Below, one piece after another: positions 8,284-17,398 of a DNA stretch of 64,000 nt. A model generated the notes under the pieces. That model searched no databases, was not told where the DNA came from, and saw only the letters and a list, made by a program, of their open reading frames with translations. Both the position numbers and the translations under genes were made by a program. How positions within the stretch are numbered: the stretch's first letter is position 1; each line of letters opens with the position of its first letter. Source of the DNA: Acidobacteriota bacterium (GTDB lineage Bacteria; Acidobacteriota; Thermoanaerobaculia; Thermoanaerobaculales; Thermoanaerobaculaceae); contig JACQZW010000018.1 in assembly GCA_016213675.1 (NCBI GenBank), positions 17,177 to 81,176 on the forward strand, read 5' to 3'.

Positions 8284-11200
8284 ATGAACCGAGCTACGCT
8301 GCGGCTGGGGTTCCTCGCGGTGGCGATTGGCTGCGCCGATCGGCCAGCCGACTTTGCCCGGGGGGGGGGGGATACGGATCCGACCGTAGCCTCGCTGACG
8401 CTTGACCGTGCCGGGGGGACCTTCGTGCACGGCTCGGTCAGCCTCGTCGTCCCCGAGGGCGCGCTCTCCGGCCCGACAACCATCACGCTGAAGGAGGTCG
8501 AGGGGCCACCGCACGGGGCGGTCGGCTCCGCATGGGAGTTCGGACCGGACGGCCTCTTGTTCCGCATCCCGGCCACGCTCACCGTCGCCTACGATCCCGG
8601 CTCGCTTCCGCCCGGCATCGAGGCGTCGTCGCTTCGGCTGGCGGTGCGGGACGGTCCGCGGTGGCGCGCGCTCGAAAGACCGGGCCGCGAGGGCGCGGAG
8701 GAGCAAGTCGTGGGCACGGTGCTGCACTTCAGCACGTACGGGATCGTGCCGGATCCGCGGGAAACCGAGGGGACGGGAACGCGGTGGGAGGCGAACGGTG
8801 TCGTGGCCGAAACGTCGACCGACGCGTGGGGGAGGCTGTACGTCTCGCCGGCCGCGATCAGCATGTTCGTCCAGGCAGACGCGGCGGGCCCGATGACGCT
8901 GACGCTGTCCGGACTCCCGACGGACGAGGCCAACCACCTTTATGTCGACGGCTACGGCACGCACGTCGTGGTGGCGCCCTCCGCCGGCGGCGTCGCGACA
9001 GTGGAACTCGACAGCGCGCGGCCGCACTTCCTCTGGGTCCAGCCGGGACCTGGGACCACGTTCCTCGGCGGCGCCGGGGACCAATGCCACCTGGTCGGAG
9101 TGCGCGCCGGCAACACGTGCACCCTGACACGGGACGTGGTCGGGGCGATCAGCATCGAGGCCGCCGGCCAGGAGCTGGATTGTGCGGGCCATCGCATCAC
9201 GCAGGATCCGTTCAAGCCCGAATCGGGGATTGGCGTTCTGGTGAGCGCGTTCCAGCGGCCGATCTCTAACGTGGCGATCCGCAACTGTCGCATCGGGGCG
9301 CCGGGCTTGGGTTTCTTCCAGGCAGTGGACGTCGTCGGCGCGCCCGGGGTGGAAATCGCGGACTCGGTGTTCGAGGACAACATGCTGGGGATCTACCTGC
9401 AGGCGGCGAACGGCGCCCGGCTCCTGGGCAACCGCTTCGAGGGCGCCGGGAACTACGCCATCCAGGTGTATGAGGGTTCCACCGACGGCGTGATTTCGGA
9501 CAACCGGGTGGAGTTCGCGGGCGGCATCGAGCCGGGCGCGATCGTGCTGAAGGGCGGAAAGCCCGGCTCGTCGACCAACTTCACCTCGCGGATCAGCGTT
9601 CGTGACAACCGCATCGTGGGTGGGACGTTGGGAATAGGTTTGGTGGCGGCGAAGGACAACGAGCTGACGGGGAACGAGATCGACGGCGCCGCCCGCGCGC
9701 TGTGGCTCGGCCCCGACGGCTGGCCGAATCGCGTTTGGTGGAACAACATCCATGGCTCCGCGGAGTGGGCCGTCTGGGCCGACTTCGGGCCGGCGGAGCT
9801 GTCGGATGCGGGGCGCGGAAACTGGTGGGGCCATGGGTGCCCGGGCCCGTTGTTTTGGCCGGGAATCGATTCCTCGACCCTGAACGTCCGCGATAGCCAC
9901 GCGTATGGAGGACGCGACGAATGGGCTGCGGGCGGCGGTCCGGGCTGCACGGGCGACCACGATGGCGACACGATGCCCGACGCATCGGACAACTGTCCCG
10001 ACGTCCCGAACCCGGGGCAGGAGGACGGAGACGGCATCGGAGAGGGCGATGCATGCGACGCGACGGCGCCGGCACCTCCGATCGTGAGTTCTCCTGCGCA
10101 GGGCGTCATCTTGACGACCTCAGACGTCGTGGTGCGCGGGACCGCGGAGTCCGGCGCGATGGTGCGCATGTTCCTGGACGACACGTTGTTCGCGTCGGCA
10201 GCTGCGGAGGTGGACGGTCAGTTCACGTCGACGTTCTGGGCACTTGCCGACGGAATCCACCGCCTACAGGCGGATGCCGCGGACGCGGCGGGCAACGTGT
10301 CCGGGACGTGCGACTTGGTGATCTTCACGGTCCACACGGTGCCCCCGTCTCCTCCTCTGATCCTGTCACCACGTCCACTCGAGCTGATCACCACATCGCA
10401 ACTTGCGGTCGAAGGCGCCGCGACCGCCGCCGCGGAGGTCAGGTTGTTGGTAGACGGGCTGGCCATGACCTCGGTTCCTGTCGAGGACACGAGGGGATGG
10501 TCCGCGGAGAGCGTCGGCCCGCTCACCGCCGGAGTGCATTCCCTGGTGGCTCAGTCGGTTGACAGCTGGGGCTTGGTGTCGGCCCCGTCCGAGGAGATTC
10601 GGATTCTCGTGCAGCCTGTCGAGGGCGCGGCGCCCGTCGTCGGAGGTCGAGGGAAGTTGCGGCTCGTCGAGCTGCGGGACGATCCTGATCCCTTCATCGC
10701 GGGGGTCGAGAATGTCGAGTTTTCGCTCCGCGCTGAGTCGGACGCGGTGCACGCGTTGGGAGGCCGCTCCACGCGGAATCACGCGTTTACGCTCCGCGCA
10801 CACTGGACGGTCGAGGATGCAAGAACGGGCGCCGAACTCCGGACGATCAACGCAAGTGGAGCGGTGAACCCAACTCACGGGCGGGACGACTCCGTCGTCA
10901 GCGGCGAGGTCGTGACCGTGTGGGACGGCCGGGACAGCGGCGGATCCTTGGTACCGCAGGCGAGGCAACTCGCTGTTCACGTCCGCGTAGAGTTGGTCCG
11001 GAGCTACATCGGTCATGGCACCGGATCGCCGTGCAGCAGGGACGAGGAGGTCCGAACGGACGTTCCCGGGTGGCCATCATGCCTCGTCGACTCCGTCGAG
11101 CTGCGCATGGCGAGCACGACGATGGCGATTCCTGCTCCGTCCTTGCCCACGGCGTCGATTCGGATCGAGCGCGGCTGGACGCTTCGCGAGGCCGTGGCTG

Positions 11201-12489
11201 TTCGCTTCCTCGCCCAGGATCGGTACGGCGTGGTCGGCGTGCTTCGGGGAAGCCCGGCCACCGGAGGGCCGGAGGCCCATCGCGTCGTCTTCTGGGTGAT
11301 CGAAGGTGACAGTACGGCGAGCGCGTCGTACGGCCACGTCATCTCTGACCCTGCCGGAGTGGAGATCTGGCGGAACCTGGGAAGTGCCGCCGAACCGACG
11401 CGACACGAGATCCGAGGACTGCGGGCGGCACCGTCGCAGTCCGGCGACGGTTGCGCGATTCTGGCGTGGCGCTACGAGGTCAACCCGCCCGAGTCCTGCG
11501 ACGACACCCCGTCGGGTCGGCGGTGTGTCGTCGAGCGGATCGGCAGCGGCGCGATCTGTCCTGATGGCACCATCGCCTGGCCCGCCGGGAACGCGGACGT
11601 GACGTTCGGCAACCGTTGGGACGACCCCCGCATCGAGCGGGTCTGGATCTACGGCCCTGCCATGGCTGCGCGGAACGGTGAGTTCGTCGTGGCTGCTTCG
11701 GCCGGTTCGAATGCCTTCTGGCGCGTCCGTCGAGTTGGGGATGGATCGAACCTCGGCGGGATCCAGAACTGCTGGCCCGACACCGTTGCCTGCGACGAAG
11801 GGCTGCCGGCAGGTCACCCCGTGCCGGAACTGCCTCAGTTGGTGTGGCATCCCGGCATGGGGCGGTACCTGCTGGGTGTCGTACTGCGTGACCCGCGAAT
11901 CTCGATAGGGTGTGTCGTGGGCACGCGAGTCGAGACCGACGGCACGCCGTTGGGGCCGTGTCTCGAGGGGGAGAGCCGACGATTCCACGGCGCCATCGCA
12001 CTGCCCGACCTTCCCCATGAGATATTCCTGTCGCATGCGGCGAATCCGCGCAATCCTGCCCAGAACATCGTCTTCGCGAGCGACCACCGAGTCGTCTGGC
12101 TGGACTGGACGGGGTCGGTGCTTCTGGATGCGGCCAATCCGCAGCTCGATGTGGGAATACGAGCCGTTTGCGAGGACTGGCGGATCGGTGCGGGGTCAAC
12201 GGTCGCGCGGGCTTTCCGATGGACAGCGGGCGTAATGAACCCGTACGATCCGTGGTGCACGACACCCTCGGCATGGGCTCGTTGTCTGGCTTCGATCGAC
12301 TCGTTCCATGATCCCCTTGCCACCGAGGAGTTGGTGTACCGCGCAACGCCGGCCCCGGCCGCACACGGCCGGCGATTCGATTGGTTCCTTGCCGACGATT
12401 GCGCGTCGGCGGGCACCTTCGACGATCCTGAGATGATGTTGATCGACCCGGGCTACCGCGGCATCGTGGTCTACATGGTGGGGTACTAG
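8284..12489 (+). CDS. Large lipoprotein with beta-helix, thrombospondin-3 and Ig-like parts
   Basis: 1401 residues. The ATG at 8284, preceded by GGGGAGG, gives a short signal peptide ending in lipobox AVAIGC (Cys17); an ATG further upstream at 8194 would bury the signal. Residues about 35-150 resemble a ZU5-like beta module. About 270-520 is a right-handed beta-helix with repeated N-x-I/V-x-x-N turns, as in pectate-lyase-like or NosD proteins. About 570-600 is an Asp-rich calcium-binding thrombospondin type 3 segment (DGDTMPDASDNCPD). Ig-like strands follow, then a long C-terminal part with many Cys pairs of unknown fold. It is probably a surface protein. Codons 26-30 contain a run of 12 G that could frameshift. 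It ends three bases before the FGE-like gene. Confidence 0.85.
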   Translation: MNRATLRLGFLAVAIGCADRPADFARGGGDTDPTVASLTLDRAGGTFVHGSVSLVVPEGALSGPTTITLKEVEGPPHGAVGSAWEFGPDGLLFRIPATLTVAYDPGSLPPGIEASSLRLAVRDGPRWRALERPGREGAEEQVVGTVLHFSTYGIVPDPRETEGTGTRWEANGVVAETSTDAWGRLYVSPAAISMFVQADAAGPMTLTLSGLPTDEANHLYVDGYGTHVVVAPSAGGVATVELDSARPHFLWVQPGPGTTFLGGAGDQCHLVGVRAGNTCTLTRDVVGAISIEAAGQELDCAGHRITQDPFKPESGIGVLVSAFQRPISNVAIRNCRIGAPGLGFFQAVDVVGAPGVEIADSVFEDNMLGIYLQAANGARLLGNRFEGAGNYAIQVYEGSTDGVISDNRVEFAGGIEPGAIVLKGGKPGSSTNFTSRISVRDNRIVGGTLGIGLVAAKDNELTGNEIDGAARALWLGPDGWPNRVWWNNIHGSAEWAVWADFGPAELSDAGRGNWWGHGCPGPLFWPGIDSSTLNVRDSHAYGGRDEWAAGGGPGCTGDHDGDTMPDASDNCPDVPNPGQEDGDGIGEGDACDATAPAPPIVSSPAQGVILTTSDVVVRGTAESGAMVRMFLDDTLFASAAAEVDGQFTSTFWALADGIHRLQADAADAAGNVSGTCDLVIFTVHTVPPSPPLILSPRPLELITTSQLAVEGAATAAAEVRLLVDGLAMTSVPVEDTRGWSAESVGPLTAGVHSLVAQSVDSWGLVSAPSEEIRILVQPVEGAAPVVGGRGKLRLVELRDDPDPFIAGVENVEFSLRAESDAVHALGGRSTRNHAFTLRAHWTVEDARTGAELRTINASGAVNPTHGRDDSVVSGEVVTVWDGRDSGGSLVPQARQLAVHVRVELVRSYIGHGTGSPCSRDEEVRTDVPGWPSCLVDSVELRMASTTMAIPAPSLPTASIRIERGWTLREAVAVRFLAQDRYGVVGVLRGSPATGGPEAHRVVFWVIEGDSTASASYGHVISDPAGVEIWRNLGSAAEPTRHEIRGLRAAPSQSGDGCAILAWRYEVNPPESCDDTPSGRRCVVERIGSGAICPDGTIAWPAGNADVTFGNRWDDPRIERVWIYGPAMAARNGEFVVAASAGSNAFWRVRRVGDGSNLGGIQNCWPDTVACDEGLPAGHPVPELPQLVWHPGMGRYLLGVVLRDPRISIGCVVGTRVETDGTPLGPCLEGESRRFHGAIALPDLPHEIFLSHAANPRNPAQNIVFASDHRVVWLDWTGSVLLDAANPQLDVGIRAVCEDWRIGAGSTVARAFRWTAGVMNPYDPWCTTPSAWARCLASIDSFHDPLATEELVYRATPAPAAHGRRFDWFLADDCASAGTFDDPEMMLIDPGYRGIVVYMVGY
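8360..8371 (+). repeat. Twelve-base poly-G tract near the start of a lipoprotein gene
   Basis: An uninterrupted run of 12 G within codons 26-30, nine residues after the lipid-anchored cysteine. As assembled it keeps the 1401-residue frame open. Gain or loss of one G would end translation early, the arrangement used by phase-variable contingency loci. Assembly error in homopolymer length is the main alternative. Confidence 0.9.
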
Positions 12490-12492
12490 TCG

Positions 12493-13593
12493 ATGCCATT
12501 CGCCCGTCGCCGGAAGGATCATCCCCGGCCTACGAGCCGCCGGCTCCCCGCGACCATCGTCTGCGTTGTGCTTGTGGGGCTAGTCGCCGTCCAATGCTAC
12601 TCCTCGTCCGGAGAGGGCCGAGACGTTCCGGCGGATCCGGGCGAGGAATTGGATCAACGGCACGACTGCGAGCCCGGATGCGAACCGTGGGCAGATTGCG
12701 GCGACGATGGATGTGGCGGGTCCTGTGGCAGATGCAGCGAGGGCGAGGCGTGCGGCACGGCTCGAGTATGCGTCCCCGCTCCATGCGCGCGGTCAGTCCT
12801 CGTCCCCGCCGGCGATTTCATGATGGGATCAGATTCCCTGCGTCCGCCTGCCGTACCGCGATGGTCTCCGATGCACCGCGTGTCGCTGTCGTCCTTCCGC
12901 ATCGCCGCTTGCGAGGTCACGAATGCCGAGTACGCAGCGTGCGCAGCCGCTGGTGCCTGCACCGCACCGTACGAGACTCGTAGCCTCACTCGCGAGGACT
13001 ACTTTGGAGCGGCCGACTACCGCCACTTCCCCGTCATCTTCGTGGACTGGTACCAGTCCGATGCCTACTGTCGTTGGGTTCGCGGGCGACTTCCAAGCGA
13101 GGCCATGTGGGAGAAGGCGGCCCGCGGCGGTTGCGAGCTACGTGCTGGCTCCGACTGCACGACTGAAGACGCTGTCGACTGGCCCTGGGGCAGCGCCGAT
13201 CCGACGTGTGACCACGCAAACGCCGCCGTCATCGTCGAGAGGGATGGCGGTCCGGAACGCTTGGCGTGCGTCGGGGATCCGACAGGCTCGGGCGACACGG
13301 ATCGCGTGGGCCTGCGCCCAGCCGGCGCGTCGCTCTACGGGGCACTGGATCTGATCGGCAACGTCCGGGAGTGGAACTCCGATTGGTATACGGACGGAGA
13401 CGACTACTGGGATCTCGGCGCCGACCCGGACGGAGTGCGCGTGGACCCGGAAGGAACCGACAGCGGCGCGACGAAGGCGCAACGCGGCGATACCTTCGGT
13501 GGAACGGAACCACTCTGGACCCGAGACTTCTCGCCACCGGTGCTATTTCCGCAATCGGGCGGCGGCTTCCGATGCGCGTGGCAGGGCGAGTAG
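12493..13593 (+). CDS. Lipoprotein with a formylglycine-generating-enzyme (SUMF1) fold
   Basis: 366 residues. A basic N-terminus and hydrophobic segment end in VAVQC (Cys35), a lipoprotein signal. Residues 50-90 are Cys-rich. From about 95 the FGE-sulfatase fold is clear: FMMGSD, then ACEVTNAEYAAC, FPVIFVDWYQSDAYCRWV, RGRLPSEAMWEKAARGG, LIGNVREWNSDWY and the terminal GGGFRCA. The family includes enzymes that convert Cys to formylglycine in sulfatases, but many secreted members are non-catalytic binding or surface modules. No sulfatase gene is nearby, so catalysis is not supported. It follows the large lipoprotein by three bases and is probably co-transcribed. Confidence 0.88.
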   Translation: MPFARRRKDHPRPTSRRLPATIVCVVLVGLVAVQCYSSSGEGRDVPADPGEELDQRHDCEPGCEPWADCGDDGCGGSCGRCSEGEACGTARVCVPAPCARSVLVPAGDFMMGSDSLRPPAVPRWSPMHRVSLSSFRIAACEVTNAEYAACAAAGACTAPYETRSLTREDYFGAADYRHFPVIFVDWYQSDAYCRWVRGRLPSEAMWEKAARGGCELRAGSDCTTEDAVDWPWGSADPTCDHANAAVIVERDGGPERLACVGDPTGSGDTDRVGLRPAGASLYGALDLIGNVREWNSDWYTDGDDYWDLGADPDGVRVDPEGTDSGATKAQRGDTFGGTEPLWTRDFSPPVLFPQSGGGFRCAWQGE

Positions 13594-13763
13594 GTAGGGA
13601 TTCTCGCAGCCCGCAGCGGTCGAAGATGGGCAATCGTCCGGTCGGGGCACGGGGGACAGGGGGCGTGAAGACCGACCCCGCTCCTGCGGGTGGCACGAAC
13701 TCGCAAGATGCGGGATCTGCAGCCAAGTCCGAATGAGGTCGCCTCGATGCAGCCCGCACCACC

Positions 13764-14213
13764 TCACCGCTCCTGCCGCCCATCACTGCTTGCTCGGTGC
13801 GGCACGGCGGCGGCCACCAGGTAGAAGACGACGTCCGGGTCATCGATGGGGACGTGCGAGAGCGCGGCACCCGCCACCGCGGAAGACCTGAGCTCCACGG
13901 GCTCGGCGGGGAGCGGCGCGAGGCCGGCGGCGATCAGCAGGGGGTTGTCGGACAGGGGGGCGGCGGCGACGACGACATCGTTCGGGCCTTCGACTGAAGG
14001 AGTTCGTACGGGGTCCGTCGCGCGGCGGTCCGGGCCGGTGGACGGCCAGAGCAGGATCGCGGCAACGGCTGCCGCTGCGGCGGCGACGGCGAGGCGCAGC
14101 GGCCAGACGGGCCGCGCGGGAGGGTCCTGCTCGCCGAGCCGGTGGCGAAGGCGCTCCAGCCCGCCGGGCGGCGGGTCCAGTCGTTCGAAGGCGGCGTTCC
14201 AACGGGGCTTCAT
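13764..14213 (-). CDS. Single-pass membrane protein, candidate anti-sigma factor
   Basis: 149 residues. Residues 1-35 are a charged cytoplasmic segment, about 37-56 is one Ala/Leu/Trp membrane span, and the rest is predicted periplasmic. Its ATG overlaps the stop of the ECF sigma gene by four bases, the usual arrangement of a sigma/anti-sigma pair. There is no HxxxCxxC zinc anti-sigma motif, so the assignment rests on topology and position. If correct, it would hold the sigma factor at the inner membrane until a periplasmic signal. Confidence 0.6.
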   Translation of the reverse strand: MKPRWNAAFERLDPPPGGLERLRHRLGEQDPPARPVWPLRLAVAAAAAAVAAILLWPSTGPDRRATDPVRTPSVEGPNDVVVAAAPLSDNPLLIAAGLAPLPAEPVELRSSAVAGAALSHVPIDDPDVVFYLVAAAVPHRASSDGRQER

Positions 14214-14785
14214 CGTTCATCTCCCAGGCGCTCGCGCAGGACGGCGAGGGCCTTGTTGCGGCGCGAGGCGACGGTGCCGGGCGGGATGCCGAGCGTCGCG
14301 GCGACCTGGTCGTAGGACAGCTCGGAGAACTCGCAGAGCATCACCACCCGCCGCAGACGGTCGGGCAGCGCTTCGACCGCGGCGCGGATCGCCGCATCCC
14401 GCGCACGATCGTCCGGCCCGGTCGCCGGCGCCTCGGCCTCGCCACCGCGCTCGAACAGGGCCTCCAGCGACAGCCAGCGCCGCAGGCGCTGCGCGCGCAG
14501 GCGGTTGGAAGCGAGGTTCAGCGCCGTGCGGTACAGCAGGGCCTCGACGGTCTCCATCCGCACGACGTCGCGCCGGCGCCAGACGCGGACGAAGGCGTCC
14601 TGCACGACCTCCTGCGCGTCGGCGCGGTTCCACAGCCAGCGGTAGACGACGTTGAACATGGGCTTCTCGAGGCGGGCGTAGAGGGACTCGAGGCGTGCGG
14701 CGTCGAGCGACGTCGTCTCGGCGGCGGGGGCGTCCGCGGCGGCGGCCGCGACGGAGCGATCGGGGATGGCGGCCTCGGCGAGCAT
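14210..14785 (-). CDS. ECF-type RNA polymerase sigma factor
   Basis: 191 residues. Region 2 spans about 35-100 (LYARLEKPMFNVVYRWLWNR, then DAQEVVQDAFVRVWRRR, the helix contacting core polymerase and the -10 element). Region 4 spans about 135-185 (ALPDRLRRVVMLCEFSEL, YDQVAATLGIPPGTVASR, the -35 helix-turn-helix). There is no region 1 or 3, typical of ECF sigmas. It lies nine bases after the stop of the secretin-like lipoprotein gene and overlaps the candidate anti-sigma gene, so the three are likely one transcript from above 15667. Confidence 0.95.
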   Translation of the reverse strand: MLAEAAIPDRSVAAAAADAPAAETTSLDAARLESLYARLEKPMFNVVYRWLWNRADAQEVVQDAFVRVWRRRDVVRMETVEALLYRTALNLASNRLRAQRLRRWLSLEALFERGGEAEAPATGPDDRARDAAIRAAVEALPDRLRRVVMLCEFSELSYDQVAATLGIPPGTVASRRNKALAVLRERLGDER

Positions 14786-14794
14786 CCCGGCCCG

Positions 14795-15667
14795 TCAGTC
14801 GGCGGAGCCCATGATCTCGGCGCGGACCACGTAGTACAGCAGCGCGTCCTGGACGGGCTCGGGCGCGCCGGGGCCCACGTACGCGAGGGCGGCTTCGTGC
14901 TCGTCGTAGCCGACCTGGCCGAGGACGACGAACTTGCCCGGCTCGAGCTGCACGCGGGTGCGGAGATTGCCGACGGCGCCGACGTTCAGGTCCGCGATGA
15001 CGCGATCGCCGATGCGCGCGACGCGCTGCTCGATGTGCGCCTTGCGTCCCCCGACCTCGGCCCACTCGCCTTCCATGGACGCGAGGCGGACCTCGTCGAC
15101 GAGCCGCAGGTCCAACGGCCCCTGGCTGCGCATGATCGCATCCATCGCCACGGCGCCCTCGCCCAGCCGTTCCATGCCGGAGGCCTGCGCGGCGGGCCGG
15201 CCGAGGACCAGCCAGTAGTGGAGCTGGATCGTCGCGGGAGGGGGCGGCGGCGGCGCGTCGGCCAGCGACTTCATCGTCTCGGAAACACCTTCCTGGATCG
15301 ACTCGGGCGCGACGACGATCACGCGATCCCCCGGCGCGAGCGTCACGCGGCCGATCGGGTGCTCGCCTTCGACGAGCAGATCGCGGAGCAGCCCGACGAC
15401 CCGTTCGCCCAGGCCGCGCGGAAGAGGATAGGTGGCGAGCACGGGCCGCCCGGGGTCGGCCGGACGCTCCGCGGCCCCTTCGGTGCGGTTGGCAGGGGCG
15501 CCCACGACATGCGTCTGCACCTTGGGCAGGGCCGGTGCGGACGCGGCAGGCGGCGGCGGCGCTTGCGGTCCGCTATCGGCGCCCCAGTCGCTGCTGCGAC
15601 AAGATGCCGACAGCACGGGCAAGAGCAGGACCGACAGGAACGATGTGGTTCGCACGAGCTTGTTCAT
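14795..15667 (-). CDS. Lipoprotein with weak secretin-like features
   Basis: 290 residues from the ATG at 15667, which is preceded by GGAGGAG. The signal peptide ends at lipobox LSASC (Cys23). A Pro-rich linker (about 32-55) leads into alpha/beta segments such as ERVVGLLRDLLVEG and GDRVIVVAPESIQEGV, like the short N-terminal modules of type II/III secretins. A later part with IQLHYWLVLG and LEPGKFVVLGQVG resembles the start and end of a secretin core, but the protein is far too short to make a pore. It may be a pilotin-like or regulatory periplasmic partner for the sigma system. An ATG further upstream exists at 15838 but adds a non-signal, repeat-derived leader. Confidence 0.65.
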   Translation of the reverse strand: MNKLVRTTSFLSVLLLPVLSASCRSSDWGADSGPQAPPPPAASAPALPKVQTHVVGAPANRTEGAAERPADPGRPVLATYPLPRGLGERVVGLLRDLLVEGEHPIGRVTLAPGDRVIVVAPESIQEGVSETMKSLADAPPPPPPATIQLHYWLVLGRPAAQASGMERLGEGAVAMDAIMRSQGPLDLRLVDEVRLASMEGEWAEVGGRKAHIEQRVARIGDRVIADLNVGAVGNLRTRVQLEPGKFVVLGQVGYDEHEAALAYVGPGAPEPVQDALLYYVVRAEIMGSAD

Positions 15668-15779
15668 CTTCGTCTCCTCCGATCGTGGCGCCTTCGGGCG
15701 CGCTTCCGGCTTTCGTCCCCTACTACACGCGACCCACCCGATTCCTTCACGGCTGCAGGCCGCGTGGAGTGAGGGAAGG

Positions 15780-15836
15780 GAAGTTCGCGCAAAGAACGCA
15801 AAGGGACGCAAAGGACGCAAAGAGGGAGGGAACTTC
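15780..15836 (+). repeat. CGCAAAG array bounded by a 7-base inverted repeat
   Basis: Four exact CGCAAAG units start at 15788, 15797, 15807 and 15816 with two- or three-base spacers. The block is flanked by gaagttc (15780-15786) and its inverse gaacttc (15830-15836), the latter overlapping the stop codon of the FHA gene. Related CGCAGAG arrays occur at 19107 and 49750. Confidence 0.88.
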
Positions 15837-17112
15837 ACCCGCCGTCAGCCAGCTCGGCGGGATCGGCCTTGTGGTTGGTGAGGGGGGAGGTGAAGGGGGC
15901 GGTGGGGGCGAGGCCGTCGGCGAGGAACAGCTCCTGGGCGCCGCACTCGGGGCAGCCCGCGACGCGGAAGCGGGTGCTGACGTTCACGAGGTCGTCGGTG
16001 CCGGGGAGGACGAGGTAGACGCCGGGGACGAGCGGCGAGGTGCGGCGCGCGGTCATGGGTCGCCGGAAGCCCCAGACCGGGTCGTGGACGATGACCTGGG
16101 TGTGGTACGAGCCGTCGGCGGCGACGCGGCAGTTCGAGGCGGAGACGATGAGCGCGTCGCGGAAGGCGGGGTAGGTCTCGATGGCCTCGCGGAAGCGGCC
16201 GGCGAGGTCGGCGAACGGCCGCCGGTAGCTCGCGTCCCCTTGCGGTGCGCCGTGGCCGACGTTCTCGTTGCGCCAGCGGACGGCGAAGTTGAGGTGTTCC
16301 AGCAGGTCCTTGGGGTTGCCGGGATGCCCGTCGGCGTCGCGCAGGAAGAGGCCGATCACGCTGCGCCCGCCCTGCGTCGCCTCGGTGCGGGTGACGGCGC
16401 CGCGCGCCGCCTGGACCCACTCGCCCATCGACAGCTTGGACTTGCCCAGGAGCGGCTGCGCGGACTGGCTGGGCGGAGCGGTGGCCAGATCGACGAAGGT
16501 GATGAGGCGCGCCAGATGCTCGAACGCCGACACCAGGTGGCAGCAGCGGAGGAACTGCGAGTTCTCGGTCTGGGCCTGGCCGAGGAAGACCCACAACGGG
16601 ACGAGGAAGCTCTCGCCGCCCTGTGCCGGGCTCGAGCCGAGCGGGAAGGTGCGGAGGAGGAAGCTCGAGCCGAGGACGGCGACGTCGCCGGGCCGCAGCG
16701 GGACGTCCTTGGCCGGCTCGATGGCGACGTTGTTGACGAAGGTGCCGTTGGTCGAGTTGAGGTCGCGGATCGCCAGCCCCGCCCGGCCGCGCGACCGGAC
16801 CTCGGCATGGTTGCGCGAGACGCGGTCGGACTGGATGAGGATCTGGCAATCGGTGCCGCGGCCGAGGCCGACGACCCCGTCGGCGGGCACGACGACGCAC
16901 TGGGCCTCGAGGGTCTCCAGGTCCACGATCAGCAGGGCGGGCTGGAAGTAGAAGCGGCGCAGGGCGTCGAACTCCAGCGAGTGGCCGACGACGCCCAGGG
17001 CTCCTTCGCCCGAGCCCATGGCGCTGGCGGCGTCCAGGTAGCGGGTCTTGACGTCGCGACCGCTGGTGCTCTGGTCGTCCGCGCTGCCGACCTTGATGAC
17101 GATCCGTCCCAT
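15835..17112 (-). CDS. FHA-domain protein with a C-terminal zinc-ribbon-like CPxCG
   Basis: 425 residues, no signal peptide. The FHA fold lies at about 75-150, with the conserved phosphopeptide-binding residues: Arg85 in GLGRGTD, Ser99 and His102 in SRNHAEV, and NSTNGT at 119-124. It should bind phosphothreonine partners, probably Ser/Thr kinase targets, though no kinase is in the window. Residues 170-390 are an unrecognised alpha/beta region (segments LIVSASNCRV and YHTQVIVHDPVWG). Near the C-terminus is a CPECG knuckle; a second Cys pair is not evident, so zinc binding is uncertain. Start supported by the ATG at 17112 and the clean upstream gap. Confidence 0.88.
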   Translation of the reverse strand: MGRIVIKVGSADDQSTSGRDVKTRYLDAASAMGSGEGALGVVGHSLEFDALRRFYFQPALLIVDLETLEAQCVVVPADGVVGLGRGTDCQILIQSDRVSRNHAEVRSRGRAGLAIRDLNSTNGTFVNNVAIEPAKDVPLRPGDVAVLGSSFLLRTFPLGSSPAQGGESFLVPLWVFLGQAQTENSQFLRCCHLVSAFEHLARLITFVDLATAPPSQSAQPLLGKSKLSMGEWVQAARGAVTRTEATQGGRSVIGLFLRDADGHPGNPKDLLEHLNFAVRWRNENVGHGAPQGDASYRRPFADLAGRFREAIETYPAFRDALIVSASNCRVAADGSYHTQVIVHDPVWGFRRPMTARRTSPLVPGVYLVLPGTDDLVNVSTRFRVAGCPECGAQELFLADGLAPTAPFTSPLTNHKADPAELADGG

Positions 17113-17127
17113 CCCGGCGAGGTTACC

Positions 17128-17147
17128 GCGCCGAGCCCGTTCGGCGC
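17128..17147. terminator. 7-bp hairpin between the NTase pair and the FHA gene
   Basis: GCGCCGA and TCGGCGC pair around a six-base loop, 14 bases beyond the stop of the 78-residue gene. No U-tract follows on the minus strand, so it is at best a Rho-dependent pause or an mRNA stabiliser. Confidence 0.35.
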
Positions 17148-17161
17148 AACGCGCGCGCCCC

Positions 17162-17398
17162 CTACGGAGCCTCGATCCGCGTGGGGCGGTTCCATCGGCG
17201 CCAGGCGCGGCGGATGTAGGCGAAGCGCTCCCTCACGGTGGGGTAGCGACCGGTGAACCACCGGACCAGCGCCGTGGTTTCCTCCACCTCGTCCTCGCGG
17301 AGGGGCGCGCGGATCCGGCGCTCGAACTCGTCGGGCGCCAGGGGCGTGTCGACGGGTTCGGCCGTTCCCGTTGCGGAACGTTGGTTCGTCGGGCTCAC
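17162..17398 (-). CDS. 78-residue basic protein coupled to the nucleotidyltransferase
   Basis: GTG start at 17398 overlapping the stop of the nucleotidyltransferase gene (GTGA). Helical, with LVRWFTGRYPTVRERFAYI and a basic tail (RRAWRRWNRP). No HEPN RxxxxH motif and no known antitoxin DNA-binding motif is visible. Tight coupling to a nucleotidyltransferase-fold protein suggests a two-protein complex, possibly toxin-antitoxin-like, which is inference only. Confidence 0.65.
   Translation of the reverse strand: MSPTNQRSATGTAEPVDTPLAPDEFERRIRAPLREDEVEETTALVRWFTGRYPTVRERFAYIRRAWRRWNRPTRIEAP

Noticed and set aside
12493..13593. Active sulfatase-maturing enzyme
   Set aside because: The fold is clear, but it is a lipoprotein with no sulfatase nearby, so catalysis cannot be claimed.
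17162..17398. HEPN/MNT toxin-antitoxin assignment for the nucleotidyltransferase pair
   Set aside because: The 78-residue partner is too short for HEPN and lacks the RxxxxH motif.
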